A DNA stretch of 37,882 bases from Patescibacteria group bacterium (lineage in GTDB: Bacteria; Patescibacteriota; Patescibacteriia; Patescibacteriales; UBA12465): positions 1-37,882 of the forward strand of contig JARRBY010000005.1 of NCBI GenBank assembly GCA_029982795.1. Direction: 5' to 3'. The notes beneath the pieces are model-generated. The model did no database searches, was not told the DNA's origin, and was given only the letters and a program-made list of their open reading frames with translations. The position numbers and the translations under genes are program-made. This document shows, one piece after another, positions 30,313 through 37,678 of the stretch. The stretch's first letter is position 1; every line of letters starts with the position of its first letter.

Positions 30313-30718
30313 TTTCCTGAAGTTCTGTTTTACAGGAAATACAAGCGCCAGCGGTAGGTCTGGCCATTAAACGTTTTTCACCGATTGGTTTGTGACAATA
30401 TTTACAAATACCATAGGTATTATTTTCGATTCTTTTTAAGGCGCTTTCAATATCACTTAAATTTTTTTCTAAAACTTTTTGAGTGGCAAGCGTTGTTGAA
30501 AAATCATTTATTTCTTGGGCATTTTCATCTGGTTTATCACCATATTCAGGAAATTGCACCCCTCTCTTGTCGGCTTCATGACTATCTTTTTTTGACATCT
30601 TTTCTAAATTTGATAGAATTTCATTTTTTTGCGCTAAAAGATCATTCTTGATTTTTTCAAGTGCTTCTTTGGTTATGATAGTTTCTTTATTTGCAAAAAA
30701 ATTTGCTTCTCTTTCCAT
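30305..30718 (-). CDS. DksA/TraR-type C4 zinc-finger protein
   Basis: 137 aa. The N-terminal coiled coil (about 14-95) contains PEYGDKPDENAQEINDF; a C4 zinc finger follows with Cys105, Cys108, Cys126 and Cys129 (YGICKYCHKPIGEKRL...ACISCK), the DksA/TraR signature. Such proteins enter the RNA polymerase secondary channel and adjust promoter kinetics, often with ppGpp. The acidic tip between the coiled-coil helices cannot be aligned with confidence to the DxxDxA of DksA. It leads an operon with lspA and has a 5'-terminal hairpin. Confidence 0.88.
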   Translation of the reverse strand: MEREANFFANKETIITKEALEKIKNDLLAQKNEILSNLEKMSKKDSHEADKRGVQFPEYGDKPDENAQEINDFSTTLATQKVLEKNLSDIESALKRIENNTYGICKYCHKPIGEKRLMARPTAGACISCKTELQENE

Positions 30719-30735
30719 ATGTTTAATAGTAAGTT

Positions 30736-30759
30736 AAAAAAATCGAACTCCTAAAGTTC
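30736..30759 (-). promoter_or_regulatory. 5'-terminal hairpin and U-tract in the DksA/TraR-like leader
   Basis: Minus strand GAACT (30759-30755), TTAGG loop, AGTTC (30749-30745), GA, then seven T (30742-30736). It starts at about +2 from the promoter at 30767-30795 and ends 17 nt before the ATG. The short 5-bp stem resembles a weak intrinsic terminator. Confidence 0.5.
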
Positions 30760-30766
30760 TATATAA

Positions 30767-30795
30767 ATCATAGCTTATATTAGTATTTTTAGCAA
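30767..30795 (-). promoter_or_regulatory. Promoter of the DksA/TraR-lspA operon
   Basis: Minus strand TTGCTA (30795-30790), 17-bp spacer, TATGAT (30772-30767). Expected start about 30760. Confidence 0.6.
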
Positions 30796-30818
30796 GTCCT
30801 TCTTATTTTTGCCAACCT

Positions 30819-30847
30819 TTGACAAGAAAAAAAGATTTTGCTATGAT
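30819..30847 (+). promoter_or_regulatory. Promoter of tRNA-Asp
   Basis: TTGACA (30819-30824), 17-bp spacer ending in TGC, TATGAT (30842-30847): perfect -35 and an extended -10. Expected start about 30854, 35 nt before the tRNA. Confidence 0.85.
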
Positions 30848-30888
30848 TTTTTTGTAATGGCCCTTTAGTTTGCCATTTTTTAAAATTA

Positions 30889-30962
30889 GGAGCGGTAGTT
30901 CAGTTGGTTAGAACGCCTGCCTGTCACGCAGGAGGTCGCGGGTTCGAATCCCGTCCGTTCCG
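30889..30962 (+). tRNA. tRNA-Asp (anticodon GTC)
   Basis: Acceptor GGAGCGG/CCGTTCC (one G.T), D-arm GTTC/GAAC, anticodon stem CCTGC/GCAGG around CTGTCAC (anticodon GTC), T-arm GCGGG/CCCGT with TTCGAAT, discriminator G as required for Asp. No encoded CCA. An intrinsic terminator follows within 10 nt. Confidence 0.97.
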
Positions 30963-30966
30963 CAAT

Positions 30967-30998
30967 AAAAATCACCGTAAAGGTGATTTTTTCTTTTT
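30967..30998. terminator. Terminator of tRNA-Asp, overlapping the end of a convergent gene
   Basis: AAAAATCACC (30967-30976), GTAAA loop, GGTGATTTTT (30982-30991), then TCTTTTT. A perfect 10-bp stem. The stop codon and last codons of the minus-strand gene at 30972-31166 lie inside it, so it may end both transcripts. Confidence 0.9.
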
Positions 30999-31166
30999 GT
31001 TTTTGCTTATAGTGATAACAATAATTATAATTAAGATAAGACCTATTCCTTGTAATCCCGGACTATCATCAAATTCACCGAATACAATAAAAAATATTCC
31101 CAATAATATCGCTAAAATTTTTGGACTCCAGTATAAAATTTTATTTTTTGTGTTTGAGTGTTTCAT
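30972..31166 (-). CDS. Small two-helix membrane protein
   Basis: 64 aa. ILYWSPKILAILLGIFFIVFGEFD followed by LQGIGLILIIIIVITI and a Lys-rich tail gives two membrane helices with a short acidic loop, a pattern seen in a widespread family of tiny bacterial membrane proteins of unknown function. It lies 21 nt downstream of the ABC exporter genes and could be part of that operon. Its C-terminal codons (KKSPLR, stop TGA) are encoded inside the tRNA-Asp terminator stem. Confidence 0.7.
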   Translation of the reverse strand: MKHSNTKNKILYWSPKILAILLGIFFIVFGEFDDSPGLQGIGLILIIIIVITISKNKKKKSPLR

Positions 31167-31187
31167 TTATTTTTTTATTGATAATAT

Positions 31188-33056
31188 TTATATTTTTGCA
31201 AATTGACTATTGTATAAAGATGTATAAAAGCCGTTTTGGGAAAGAAGTTGTTTATGATTTCCTTGTTCAACAATATTTCCGTCTCGCATAACTAGGATGA
31301 GATCGGAATTTTTTATAGTAGAAAGTCGATGGGCAATAACAAAACTTGTTCTCCCTTTCATCAATTTCTCCATGGCTTTTTGAATTAATAACTCGGTACG
31401 TGTATCTACGGAGCTAGTGGCTTCATCTAAAATTAACATTGGGGCATTAGCGAGCATTGCTCTGGCAATGGTTAGAAGTTGTTTTTCCCCTTGTGAAATG
31501 TTATCTGTTTCTTCATTTAGTTTCATATTATAACTTCCCGGAAGGGCACGGATGAAATGATCGGAATGGGCGGCTTTAGAAGCTGCCACAACTTCTTCAT
31601 GAGATGCTTTAGATTTTCCATAAGCAATATTGTCTTCAATTGTTCCGGTAAAGAGCCAAGTATCTTGTAATACCATACTAAAAAGAGCTCGTAAGTCAGC
31701 GCGTTTCATATCTCTTATATCTATACCATCAATCTTTATTGCTCCACTATTTACATCATAAAAACGCATGAGGAGATTGACTATAGTTGTTTTTCCTGCT
31801 CCGGTTGGACCGACGATTGCTACTCTTTGTCCCGGTTTAACGCTTGTAGTAAATCCATGGATTATGGTTTTGTCGGGAGAATAACCGAATACGACATTAT
31901 CAAATTCCACCGCACCTTTAATATTTGGCAATAAAACTGGAAAAGCGGTCTCAGTAATTTCATTTTTTTCTGCCAGGAATTCGAATACACGTTCAGCCGC
32001 AGCTGCCGTGGATTGAAGCACATTGGCAATGTTGGCAGTTTGGGTAATCGGTTGGGTAAATTGATTCATATATTGTATAAAGGCTTGGATATCACCGATT
32101 TTAATTTTTCCGTTTATTGCCAGCCAGCCTCCCAGTACAGCAACTGCTACATAGCCGAGATTTCCGATAAAAGTCATAATTGGCATGAGAAGCCCGGAGA
32201 AAAAATGAGATTTCCATGCGCCGTCGTATAGTTCGTTGTTAATTGCATGGAAAGTTGCGATTGATTTTTTTTCACCATTAAACGCCTTCATGATTGTATG
32301 GCCAGAAAACATTTCTTCGATATGGCCGTTGATTTTTCCTAAAGAGACTTGTTGCTTGGAAAAATATTTCTGCGATTTACCAACCACAAGATTTATAAGT
32401 CCTAAACTTATTGGCAAAATAATTATTGCTACCAATGTCATTTGCCAGCTGATTGTTAGCATCATGATAAGAATACCAATGATGCTGGTGATAGCGGTTA
32501 CAATTTGAATTAAGCTTTGGTTTAGAGTTTGGCTTACCGTATCAACATCATTTGTAACACGACTTAAAACTTCTCCATGAGTACGATTATCAAAATAACT
32601 GAGGGGAAGTCGGTTGATTTTTAGAGAGATATCTCGTCGTAGATTAAAAGTTACTTTCTGTGAAACACCGGACATTATCCATCCTTGGATGTAGCTGAAT
32701 AAAGCGCTTAATAGATATAAGCCTATCAGTAGTTCAATCAATTTTAGAATAGCACCATAGTCAATCATGTGGTTTAAGTAGCCGGCGACGATATTGTTAG
32801 TAACATTACCTAAAATTTTTGGACCAATAATTGTAAATCCCGTACTAATAACAGCAAAAACCAGTACGATTATAATAGAAATTCGAAATGGTTTTAAATA
32901 TTTGATTAAGGCAGCCATAGTGGCTTTGAAATTTTTTGGTTTTTCAACCGGACCTTTTAGACCACCCATGCCGCCATGACCTCTTTTCCTGCCAAAACCA
33001 CCACTAGCACCGGGTGAAGTTGTAGATTTATTTGATTTTTGGTTATTCTTTTCCAT
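31188..33056 (-). CDS. ABC exporter half-transporter, catalytic-site subunit
   Basis: 622 aa. A Gly-rich, basic N-terminal extension (GGFGRKRGHGGMGGLKGP, about 20-37) is followed by six TM helices and an ATPase domain. Walker A is GPTGAGKTT, Walker B MLILDEATSSVD has the catalytic Glu, and the switch His is in IAHRLST. The ABC signature is degenerate, ISQGEKQ instead of LSGGQ. With its partner this gives one active and one degenerate ATP site, as in TM287/288- and BmrCD-type multidrug exporters. It follows the partner by 15 nt. The substrate is unknown; the MarR gene in front suggests drug or toxic-compound efflux. Confidence 0.93.
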   Translation of the reverse strand: MEKNNQKSNKSTTSPGASGGFGRKRGHGGMGGLKGPVEKPKNFKATMAALIKYLKPFRISIIIVLVFAVISTGFTIIGPKILGNVTNNIVAGYLNHMIDYGAILKLIELLIGLYLLSALFSYIQGWIMSGVSQKVTFNLRRDISLKINRLPLSYFDNRTHGEVLSRVTNDVDTVSQTLNQSLIQIVTAITSIIGILIMMLTISWQMTLVAIIILPISLGLINLVVGKSQKYFSKQQVSLGKINGHIEEMFSGHTIMKAFNGEKKSIATFHAINNELYDGAWKSHFFSGLLMPIMTFIGNLGYVAVAVLGGWLAINGKIKIGDIQAFIQYMNQFTQPITQTANIANVLQSTAAAAERVFEFLAEKNEITETAFPVLLPNIKGAVEFDNVVFGYSPDKTIIHGFTTSVKPGQRVAIVGPTGAGKTTIVNLLMRFYDVNSGAIKIDGIDIRDMKRADLRALFSMVLQDTWLFTGTIEDNIAYGKSKASHEEVVAASKAAHSDHFIRALPGSYNMKLNEETDNISQGEKQLLTIARAMLANAPMLILDEATSSVDTRTELLIQKAMEKLMKGRTSFVIAHRLSTIKNSDLILVMRDGNIVEQGNHKQLLSQNGFYTSLYNSQFAKI

Positions 33057-33071
33057 AATTTATTGTGTTAA

Positions 33072-34811
33072 TTAAGCCCTAGCGTTGGCTAGTTCTTGTT
33101 CAGATAATTGAGATGAAGCAATTTCTCTATATACAGTGCAGTTGCGAAGTAATTCAGAATGAGTTCCTTTGCCGACAATTTTCCCGGCATCAAGCACTAC
33201 GATTTTTTCAGCGTGCATAATTGTACTGATACGTTGGGCGACAATAAGTACTGTTTTGCCCTTGATTCTTGTTTGTAGAGCTTTTCGTAAGGCGGCGTCG
33301 GTTTTGAAATCTAAAGCGGAAAAGCTATCATCAAAAATAAATATTTCCGGGTTTTTTGCCAGAGCTCGGGCAATAGCTAGTCGTTGTTTTTGCCCACCGG
33401 AAATATTAGCCCCAGCTTGAGCAATATGGCTTTCAAATTTTTCTTCAAGTTCTTCTATGAATTCTAAGGCTTGAGCAATTTCTGCTGCTTGCATTACGTC
33501 TTTATCATCTGCATTTGGCATACCATATTTAATATTTTCTCTGATTGTGCCAGAGAATAGGATAGCTTTTTGAGAAATATACCCAATGCGAGAACGTAGC
33601 TCTTTTTGTGACATTGCGCGCACATCTACTCCATCAACAAGAATTTGTCCTGCAGTGACATCATAAAATCGGGGGATAAGATTAACAACTGTTGATTTAC
33701 CACTGCCGGTACTGCCAACAATAGCGGTTGTTTGCCCAGGCATAGCGACAAAAGAGAGGTGTTGTAGGACAGGCTCTTCAGATCCGGTGTAGGAGAAGGC
33801 AACATCTTTGAATTCGATTCGGCCTCCTAGATTTTTCGGTTTAATAGGATGCTTAGGATCTTTAATTGTTGTTTCTGATTCTAAAACTTCGGCGATGCGA
33901 GTGGCGGAAACTGAAGCGCGCGGTATCATGATAAAAATAATGGAAATCATAAGAAAGGCGAATATTGCTTGCATCGCGTATTGCATAAACGCTAACATGT
34001 TGCCAATTTGAAGAGTTCCGGCATCAATTTGGCCGGCTCCTAGCCAAACAATTGTAATTACAGTGAGATTGAGAATAAGCATCATGGCTGGCTGTAGAAT
34101 TACCATGAGACGGTTTACAAAAAGATTTACACTTGTGAGTTCTTGATTAGCTTCTTTAAATTTATTTTCCTCGTATTTTTCTTTATTGAAGGAACGAATT
34201 ACTCGTAGACCAGTCAGCATTTCGCGGGTTACTAAATTTAGTTTATCAACAAGTTTTTGTAATTTTTTGAATTTTGGCATCGCAATTTTGAAGATAACGG
34301 CGATGATGACAACTAAAGCAGTTATTGATACTGCCATAATCCAACTCATAGAAGGGGCAAGACTGTAGGCCTTTGCGATGGCTATAATGCCCATAAATGG
34401 CGCCATTAAAGCTAAGCGTAGAAGCATGATAAGGACTCTCTGAATTTGCTGAATATCATTGGTGCTTCTAGTAATTAAAGAAGCGGTTGAAAATTTATTG
34501 AATTCAACAAGAGAGAAGCTTTCAATTTTGGTAAAAAGAGCATCTCGTATTTTTCTGGAAAATCCAGTTCCTATTTTTGAGGCAAGATACCCAACTCCAA
34601 TTGTAGCGAGGCCACCAGCGAAGGTAATAAGTAACATAATTAGGCCAAAGTGATAAATAACACCGGAATCTCCCCCTACTATCCCTTGGTTAACGATGTT
34701 TGCCATGTAATCGGGTAAAGCAAGATTCGCCATGGTTTGTCCGAATGTGAGAATAGTTAAAAAGACTAATGGCCAGATATACGGTTTGAAATATTTTAAT
34801 AATTTAGTCAT
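33072..34811 (-). CDS. ABC exporter half-transporter, degenerate-site subunit
   Basis: 579 aa with six TM helices (first 310 residues) and an ATPase domain. Walker A is GSTGSGKST and the signature is canonical (ISGGQKQRLAIARAL), but Walker B reads IFIFDDSFSALD with Asp for the catalytic Glu, and the switch His is Gln (IVAQRIST). Its signature therefore completes the active site formed by the 622-aa partner, while its own Walker motifs form the non-hydrolytic site. It starts 3 nt after the MarR stop. By eye the ABC genes are less AT-biased than the core genes of the window, compatible with acquisition. Confidence 0.93.
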   Translation of the reverse strand: MTKLLKYFKPYIWPLVFLTILTFGQTMANLALPDYMANIVNQGIVGGDSGVIYHFGLIMLLITFAGGLATIGVGYLASKIGTGFSRKIRDALFTKIESFSLVEFNKFSTASLITRSTNDIQQIQRVLIMLLRLALMAPFMGIIAIAKAYSLAPSMSWIMAVSITALVVIIAVIFKIAMPKFKKLQKLVDKLNLVTREMLTGLRVIRSFNKEKYEENKFKEANQELTSVNLFVNRLMVILQPAMMLILNLTVITIVWLGAGQIDAGTLQIGNMLAFMQYAMQAIFAFLMISIIFIMIPRASVSATRIAEVLESETTIKDPKHPIKPKNLGGRIEFKDVAFSYTGSEEPVLQHLSFVAMPGQTTAIVGSTGSGKSTVVNLIPRFYDVTAGQILVDGVDVRAMSQKELRSRIGYISQKAILFSGTIRENIKYGMPNADDKDVMQAAEIAQALEFIEELEEKFESHIAQAGANISGGQKQRLAIARALAKNPEIFIFDDSFSALDFKTDAALRKALQTRIKGKTVLIVAQRISTIMHAEKIVVLDAGKIVGKGTHSELLRNCTVYREIASSQLSEQELANARA

Positions 34812-34814
34812 ATA

Positions 34815-35249
34815 TTATTTTTCTAAAAGACTGTCAATTATTTTTTCGTTTAAATTGGCATACTGTTCAAGTTCTTTATCAGAAAGAGTATCAAAAAGTT
34901 CTATCATTTTTTGTAATCCTTGTTCTTTAAATTCTTTAAAAAGTTTTTTACCTTTTTCAGATAATGATAGAGTTACAATTCGTCTGTCATCGGGATTAGC
35001 TTGACGGACTAAATATCCTTTATCGACAAGGCCACCGACTAATTGCGTTGCCGCACTGCTAGTAATATTAAGTGTTTGAGTAATGGTTTTTATATTTGTA
35101 GGACTATTTTTAGCGACAAAACGTAAGATAAAACCCTGGGAGGGGGTAATAACTACTTCTTTTTTAGAGGCACAGTTATCTATTAACTTGTGTCGTAGCG
35201 CATACATATTTTGCAGAAGATTTTCAATTATTTTTTTGCGATTTATCAT
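34815..35249 (-). CDS. MarR-family transcriptional regulator
   Basis: 144 aa. The winged helix-turn-helix is clear: TPSQGFILRFVAKNSPTNIKTITQTLNITSSAATQLVGGLVDKGYLVRQANPDDRRIVTLSLSEKG. The D-x-R-R wing motif and the L-x-x-x-G after it are the MarR hallmarks, with dimerisation helices at both ends. It sits directly in front of the ABC exporter genes, so it most likely represses them and itself in response to a ligand. A palindrome overlapping its promoter is the probable operator. Confidence 0.93.
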   Translation of the reverse strand: MINRKKIIENLLQNMYALRHKLIDNCASKKEVVITPSQGFILRFVAKNSPTNIKTITQTLNITSSAATQLVGGLVDKGYLVRQANPDDRRIVTLSLSEKGKKLFKEFKEQGLQKMIELFDTLSDKELEQYANLNEKIIDSLLEK

Positions 35250-35264
35250 AAAATAAAATTATTT

Positions 35265-35308
35265 AATAAAGTGTTTATTATGTTAGCACCTTACATAATT
35301 TAAGTAAA
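35265..35308 (-). promoter_or_regulatory. MarR-ABC promoter with overlapping palindromic operator
   Basis: Minus strand TTTACT (35308-35303), 17-bp spacer ending in TGC, TAACAT (35285-35280). The palindrome ATTATGT (35277-35283) with ACATAAT (35293-35299), 9-bp spacer, covers the -10 and much of the spacer, an arrangement expected for MarR autorepression. A second palindrome, AATAAA-GTG-TTTATT (35265-35279), adjoins it at the expected start. Confidence 0.6.
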
Positions 35309-35351
35309 TAGGATTGTTGGTTGATTGGTTAACAATTAGTTATAAATAAAA

Positions 35352-35383
35352 AATAACGACTTAAAAATCGTTGTTTTTCTTTA
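35352..35383 (-). terminator. Terminator downstream of the LRR lipoprotein gene
   Basis: AATAACGA (35352-35359) pairs with TCGTTGTT (35368-35375), 8 bp with one G.T. T-rich tails on both strands (TATTTTTTATTT on the minus strand). It probably stops minus-strand transcription before the MarR promoter. Confidence 0.55.
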
Positions 35384-35534
35384 TAATTTTTTATCTAGTC
35401 GGGTTGTAATTAAATTATAATTATTTAACCCTATTTAATTGTGGAAATATTAACAAATGGCAGAATGTCAGATTTTACCAAGATTCTTTGCCGGCTAGTT
35501 TTATCAATCAAGCCTTGAGATGGCTTAATTATTT

Positions 35535-36050
35535 TTATTTAATTATATTAACATTATCAGGAAGATTATCGATTATAATTTGTAAATCTTGCTCGGAATA
35601 GTTGTTGCCAGAAATATTAAGTGTTTTTAGATTCTTTAAATTTCCCAGTTCATAAGGAAGTCCGGTTAAATTATTGTTTGATAAATCTAAAATTTCTAAA
35701 TTTTGTAATTGACCAATTTCGGCAGGAACACCAGTCATTTGATTATTGCTAGCATTAAGTATGGTTAATTTACTAAGCTGTCTTATTTCTGCTTGAATAG
35801 CCCCTGTTAAATTATTATTTGATACATCCAGCTCTTCTAAAGAGGCACGAGAAAATACATCATTTGGAATTTTGTCTAAATTTTGACCACTTAAATTAAG
35901 ACTAATATCTAAGGTCTTACTTTCATTATTTTGAATCTCACTATTTGGAGCCTCATTATTTGTTTGAGAATCATTGGGAGTATAAATAAAAGAAGAGCAG
36001 CCGCCTAAGATAAAAGGAATTATTATTATTAAAAATGAGATATATTTCAT
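35535..36050 (-). CDS. Leucine-rich-repeat lipoprotein
   Basis: About 171 aa from the ATG at 36050. A short leader with lipobox ILGGC gives a lipidated Cys after Lgt/LspA processing, then an Asn/Gln/Ser-rich linker (about 20-45) and four to five LRR units of 23 residues (LEELDVSNNNLTG, LTILNASNNQMTG, LEILDLSNNNLTG, LKTLNISGNN). It would present a curved binding surface outside the cell, for adhesion or protein contact. A longer reading frame begins at ATG 36077, but the TATAAT at 36086-36081 puts the transcription start near 36074, so the later ATG is preferred. Confidence 0.85.
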   Translation of the reverse strand: MKYISFLIIIIPFILGGCSSFIYTPNDSQTNNEAPNSEIQNNESKTLDISLNLSGQNLDKIPNDVFSRASLEELDVSNNNLTGAIQAEIRQLSKLTILNASNNQMTGVPAEIGQLQNLEILDLSNNNLTGLPYELGNLKNLKTLNISGNNYSEQDLQIIIDNLPDNVNIIK

Positions 36051-36080
36051 AGACTTATATTTAAATTTATTAGTCATGAA

Positions 36081-36089
36081 ATTATAGCA
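36081..36089 (-). promoter_or_regulatory. Extended -10 promoter of the LRR lipoprotein gene
   Basis: Minus strand TGC-TATAAT (36089-36081). Expected start about 36074, which excludes ATG 36077 as the main start and supports ATG 36050. Confidence 0.65.
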
Positions 36090-36562
36090 AAAAAATAACT
36101 AAAATGAAAGAGTGGGGTAATTAATATTAATTGCGTTTCTTTTTATTATAAGGCTTAAAATATAAAAATAAATAAACAAGACTTTGTTTTTAATTTTTAA
36201 CATAATCAAATATGAAAATATTTAGTACTAAAATTAATACAAAAATATCCGCCAATTTGCATTAATTAGACAATAGGCTCAAATTGTAATTACAAAAAAC
36301 ATCAAGGCTTCTGGTTTTAAAAATTTAATAGTGCTTTTTGTAAAATTTGTATATTTATTATAACATTTGCGCTGAGGTACAAATGAATCTGTATGTATTT
36401 GCCCTACCCGCCCAGTACGCGCGCAATACTCCCTTGCTTTCAGGGAAAATTATAAAATGGTAGTGATTAGTTTGTTCCTTTAGAAAATAATACCAATAAT
36501 AATGATGAGGGTCGTAGTTATTTTCCAATCAAAGATATTTGTAAAAGCTATTTTTCTCTTGG
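36090..36562. other. Intergenic region with a less AT-rich open segment
   Basis: About 470 bases without a confident gene. Positions 36370-36440 are clearly less AT-rich (CCC and CGCG runs). On the minus strand 36528-36358 stays open for 56 codons before TAA and includes KEQTNHYHFIIFPESKG, but it has no ATG start (first candidate TTG 36528). It could be the remnant of a gene, or chance. Nothing else recognised. Confidence 0.4.
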
Positions 36563-37678
36563 CTATAATCCATGAGAGTAATTATTAAAATCATTAAATA
36601 TGGAGTTCCATTTATCTTTGGTGAATTCTATTTCCCACGGCTCAATATAACGGGCGCCGATGTTTTTGGCTTGTTTGAATGATTCTGAAAAATCCCCATT
36701 TAGAAATCTATCTTTTTGATTGGAGTTACCTATCAGTTGAACATAGATATCTCCATCATAATTCTTAAGAGCATTTATAAGATCATGTTGATATGTTGTT
36801 TTTCCGGATAACCACCAAACCGCAACACCGGCACGCTTTTCAAATGAAGGATCGTTCCACAAAGTATTCATTATTCTTATAGGCACATTTTTATTTTCCA
36901 ACACCTCATGAACTTCAACAGCAATAGCTTTATTTTTAAAAGCATTAGAAAAATATCCGGCAATCTCAGTAACAGCGTTTACCCATACATCTTCGGTCCA
37001 TCCTTTCTGTTCCCAAGAAGAATCAGTAAGCATATTATTGAATGGTAATTGGCCTTCTATTCCATTTTGAGTGAACTGTGTTACATACACAAGGGCGAGA
37101 TTAGGGTCATCGCCAAATTCTTCTGCAAGTTTTTCTGCCAATATCTTTACCCTTTCTTTTGGTATCTCATTCCACGCAAGAGGCAAACGATTCTCAGATC
37201 CTCTCCAATTATAAGTTACATAGTCGGTATTGAATGCATAGTCGTCTATCAGCCACTTCGGAGAAAAAGGCCCACCTAAAACAGCAAGCGACCAAAGCTT
37301 TCCATGTTTCTTGATAGCATCTATTTGGGCTTTTAGTAAACTAAAATTAAATTGGCCAGGTGAAGGCTCTATATCTTTCCACTCTACTCTTACAAGAACA
37401 CCTTTTAATTCAGGATTTTCATAAATAGCTTCATTAAATGCTCCGGAACTAGAAAAAACACCTGTCGGCTTAAAAACCACGTTTTTAATTGTAGTATCCG
37501 CTTCAAAGCTTTTAAGATCAGTAGCGGGATTATCCGCCAGAGTTTTATTCTCATTTTCTTCTATTTCAGTATCCGAAAACATTATACCTTTTCTTTTTAA
37601 ATCTCTTGCAAAAAGAGATCCTAAAATAATCACAATCAAAAAAAACACAGCGACCAAAAAGATTTTTTTATTTTTCAT
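36563..37678 (-). CDS. Membrane-anchored glycoside-hydrolase-like TIM-barrel protein
   Basis: 371 aa. A single N-terminal anchor (about 5-24) is followed by an acidic linker and a barrel domain with VRVEWKDIEPSPGQFNFSLLKAQIDAIKKHGK, very like the opening strands of GH5/GH42-type barrels, then LVYVTQFTQNGIEGQLP at the acid/base position and YIEPWEIEF near the end. The canonical N-E-P is not obvious; Glu in NGIEGQ is a candidate, so activity is uncertain. It would face outward. Codon use is less AT-biased than in most of the window. No promoter or SD could be assigned with confidence. Confidence 0.7.
   Translation of the reverse strand: MKNKKIFLVAVFFLIVIILGSLFARDLKRKGIMFSDTEIEENENKTLADNPATDLKSFEADTTIKNVVFKPTGVFSSSGAFNEAIYENPELKGVLVRVEWKDIEPSPGQFNFSLLKAQIDAIKKHGKLWSLAVLGGPFSPKWLIDDYAFNTDYVTYNWRGSENRLPLAWNEIPKERVKILAEKLAEEFGDDPNLALVYVTQFTQNGIEGQLPFNNMLTDSSWEQKGWTEDVWVNAVTEIAGYFSNAFKNKAIAVEVHEVLENKNVPIRIMNTLWNDPSFEKRAGVAVWWLSGKTTYQHDLINALKNYDGDIYVQLIGNSNQKDRFLNGDFSESFKQAKNIGARYIEPWEIEFTKDKWNSIFNDFNNYSHGL

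Noticed and set aside
30904-31206. Plus-strand frame starting MVRTPACHAGGRGFESRPF
   Set aside because: This is the well-known false translation of a tRNA-Asp gene; the frame runs through the tRNA, its terminator and antisense of the small membrane protein.
32013-34653. Several plus-strand frames opposite the two ABC exporter genes
   Set aside because: Antisense to conserved transporter domains with residue composition of reversed membrane helices; not credible genes.
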